Made by a program: the position numbers and the translations under genes. A model generated the notes under the pieces. The model was not told where the DNA came from. It ran no database searches and worked only from the letters and a program-made list of their open reading frames with translations. A stretch of 64,000 bases of DNA, from contig NZ_QLYR01000012.1 in NCBI RefSeq assembly GCF_003268275.1, positions 22,018 to 86,017 on the forward strand, read 5' to 3'. Origin of the DNA: Hydrogeniiclostridium mannosilyticum. GTDB lineage: Bacteria > Bacillota > Clostridia > Oscillospirales > Acutalibacteraceae. Within the stretch, counting starts at the first letter, position 1; every line of letters starts with the position of its first letter. This document shows positions 63,461-64,000 of this stretch, piece by piece.

Positions 63461-64000
63461 ACCCAATCGCCCCCAGCTTCTCCCGAATCTCCTTTTCCAG
63501 CTCGCGGGACTTCTGGAACAGCTCCGACAGCTCCCCGGTGAGGCGGGCCATCTTCTCCTCAAAGGGCTCGCCGTCGTCCGCCTGCTCCTCTATGCCCACG
63601 TAGCGGCCGGGGGTGAGGATGTAATCCTGCCCCTTGATTTCCGCCGTCGTTGCCACCGCACAGAAGCCCTTCACGTCCTCCAGCGTCCCCGCCGCAAAGG
63701 CGTTGTAGGTGTCCGCGATTTTCCCGATGTCCTCGTCGCTCAGTTCCCGCAGCTTGCGGGTGACCATCGTGCCCAGCTTCCGCGCGTCGATGAACAGGGT
63801 TTTGCCCTTTTGCCTCTTGTTCTTGGAGAGGAACCACAGGGAAACGGGAATCTGCGTCGTATAGAACAGCTGGGCGGGCATGGCGATGATACAGTCTACC
63901 AAATCCGCTTCGATGATGTTTTTCCGGATGTCCCCCTCGCCGCCGGACTGGGAGGAGAGCGAGCCGTTGGCCAGCACCATGCCCATGCGGCCGTTTGGCG
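63450..64000 (-). CDS. hsdM: Type I restriction DNA methylase subunit, 5' end outside window
   Basis: C-terminal 183 codons of HsdM, entering from the right edge. NGRMGMVLANGSLSS, FYTTQIPVSLWFLSKNK and FIDARKLG are typical of the adenine-N6 methylase fold; the catalytic NPPF segment lies beyond the window. Overlaps hsdS by 11 bases, so M and S are coupled. Confidence 0.93.
   Translation of the reverse strand, partial: PNGRMGMVLANGSLSSQSGGEGDIRKNIIEADLVDCIIAMPAQLFYTTQIPVSLWFLSKNKRQKGKTLFIDARKLGTMVTRKLRELSDEDIGKIADTYNAFAAGTLEDVKGFCAVATTAEIKGQDYILTPGRYVGIEEQADDGEPFEEKMARLTGELSELFQKSRELEKEIREKLGAIGYEL

Overview
The window looks like chromosomal DNA of an anaerobic, endospore-forming Firmicute, most likely of the Oscillospiraceae/Ruminococcaceae type. 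The evidence is a complete spoIIIAA-AH sporulation operon, followed by nusB, a TsaD-like gene, xseA, xseB, ispA and prfB. Other support comes from an oxygen-sensitive glycyl-radical enzyme with its activase, a CIRCE-controlled clpB, strong AGGAGG-type ribosome sites and many intrinsic terminators. Both ends are open: a calcium-type P-type ATPase runs off the left edge and hsdM of a type I restriction system runs off the right edge. I saw no tRNA, rRNA, CRISPR array or insertion sequence.

Layout. 1-2.8 kb: P-type ATPase (minus) behind a perfect promoter and a ~235-nt leader that ends in an intrinsic terminator. 3.1-7.4 kb: frameshifted TetR regulator with a perfect 27-bp operator, driving a heterodimeric ABC exporter. 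7.8-13.0 kb: glycyl-radical activase, glycyl-radical eliminase and short-chain dehydrogenase operon, then an alpha-L-fucosidase-like protein. 13.2-26.9 kb: a 2175-residue secreted RHS/YD-repeat toxin with its lipoprotein immunity gene, followed by five tandem silent tip cassettes. 27.1-37.2 kb: minus-strand housekeeping and sporulation block. 37.7-47.4 kb: secreted glycosidase-like protein, clpB, a nucleotide kinase-like gene, and sugar isomerase/glycosidase genes. 47.9-56.3 kb: uvrB-uvrA, exonuclease III, cyclophilin, ABC exporter. 56.3-64 kb: frameshifted HD hydrolase, ABC-F protein, citrate synthase, MscL, HMA metal-binding protein, and type I restriction genes.

The most interesting region is the RHS locus. 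The expressed gene ends in an HExxH peptidase-like tip. Downstream lie five modules, each built from a conserved AT-rich leader with a promoter-like pair (TTTACT, 17 bp, TATACT), an exactly 300-bp copy of the RHS core, a different C-terminal tip, usually an immunity candidate, and a private intrinsic terminator. The modules lack a start codon or carry an in-frame stop just before the core, so the tips look silent while the downstream immunity genes could be transcribed from the leader. Every immunity candidate is a lipoprotein or a small membrane protein, which suggests toxins acting at the cell envelope. This reads as a stored repertoire of toxin tips that recombination could move onto the one expressed RHS gene.

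Three genes (the TetR regulator, the immunity lipoprotein of cassette B and the HD hydrolase) are each broken by what looks like one missing base in an A/T run. This could be real decay or phase switching, or it could be residual sequencing error.
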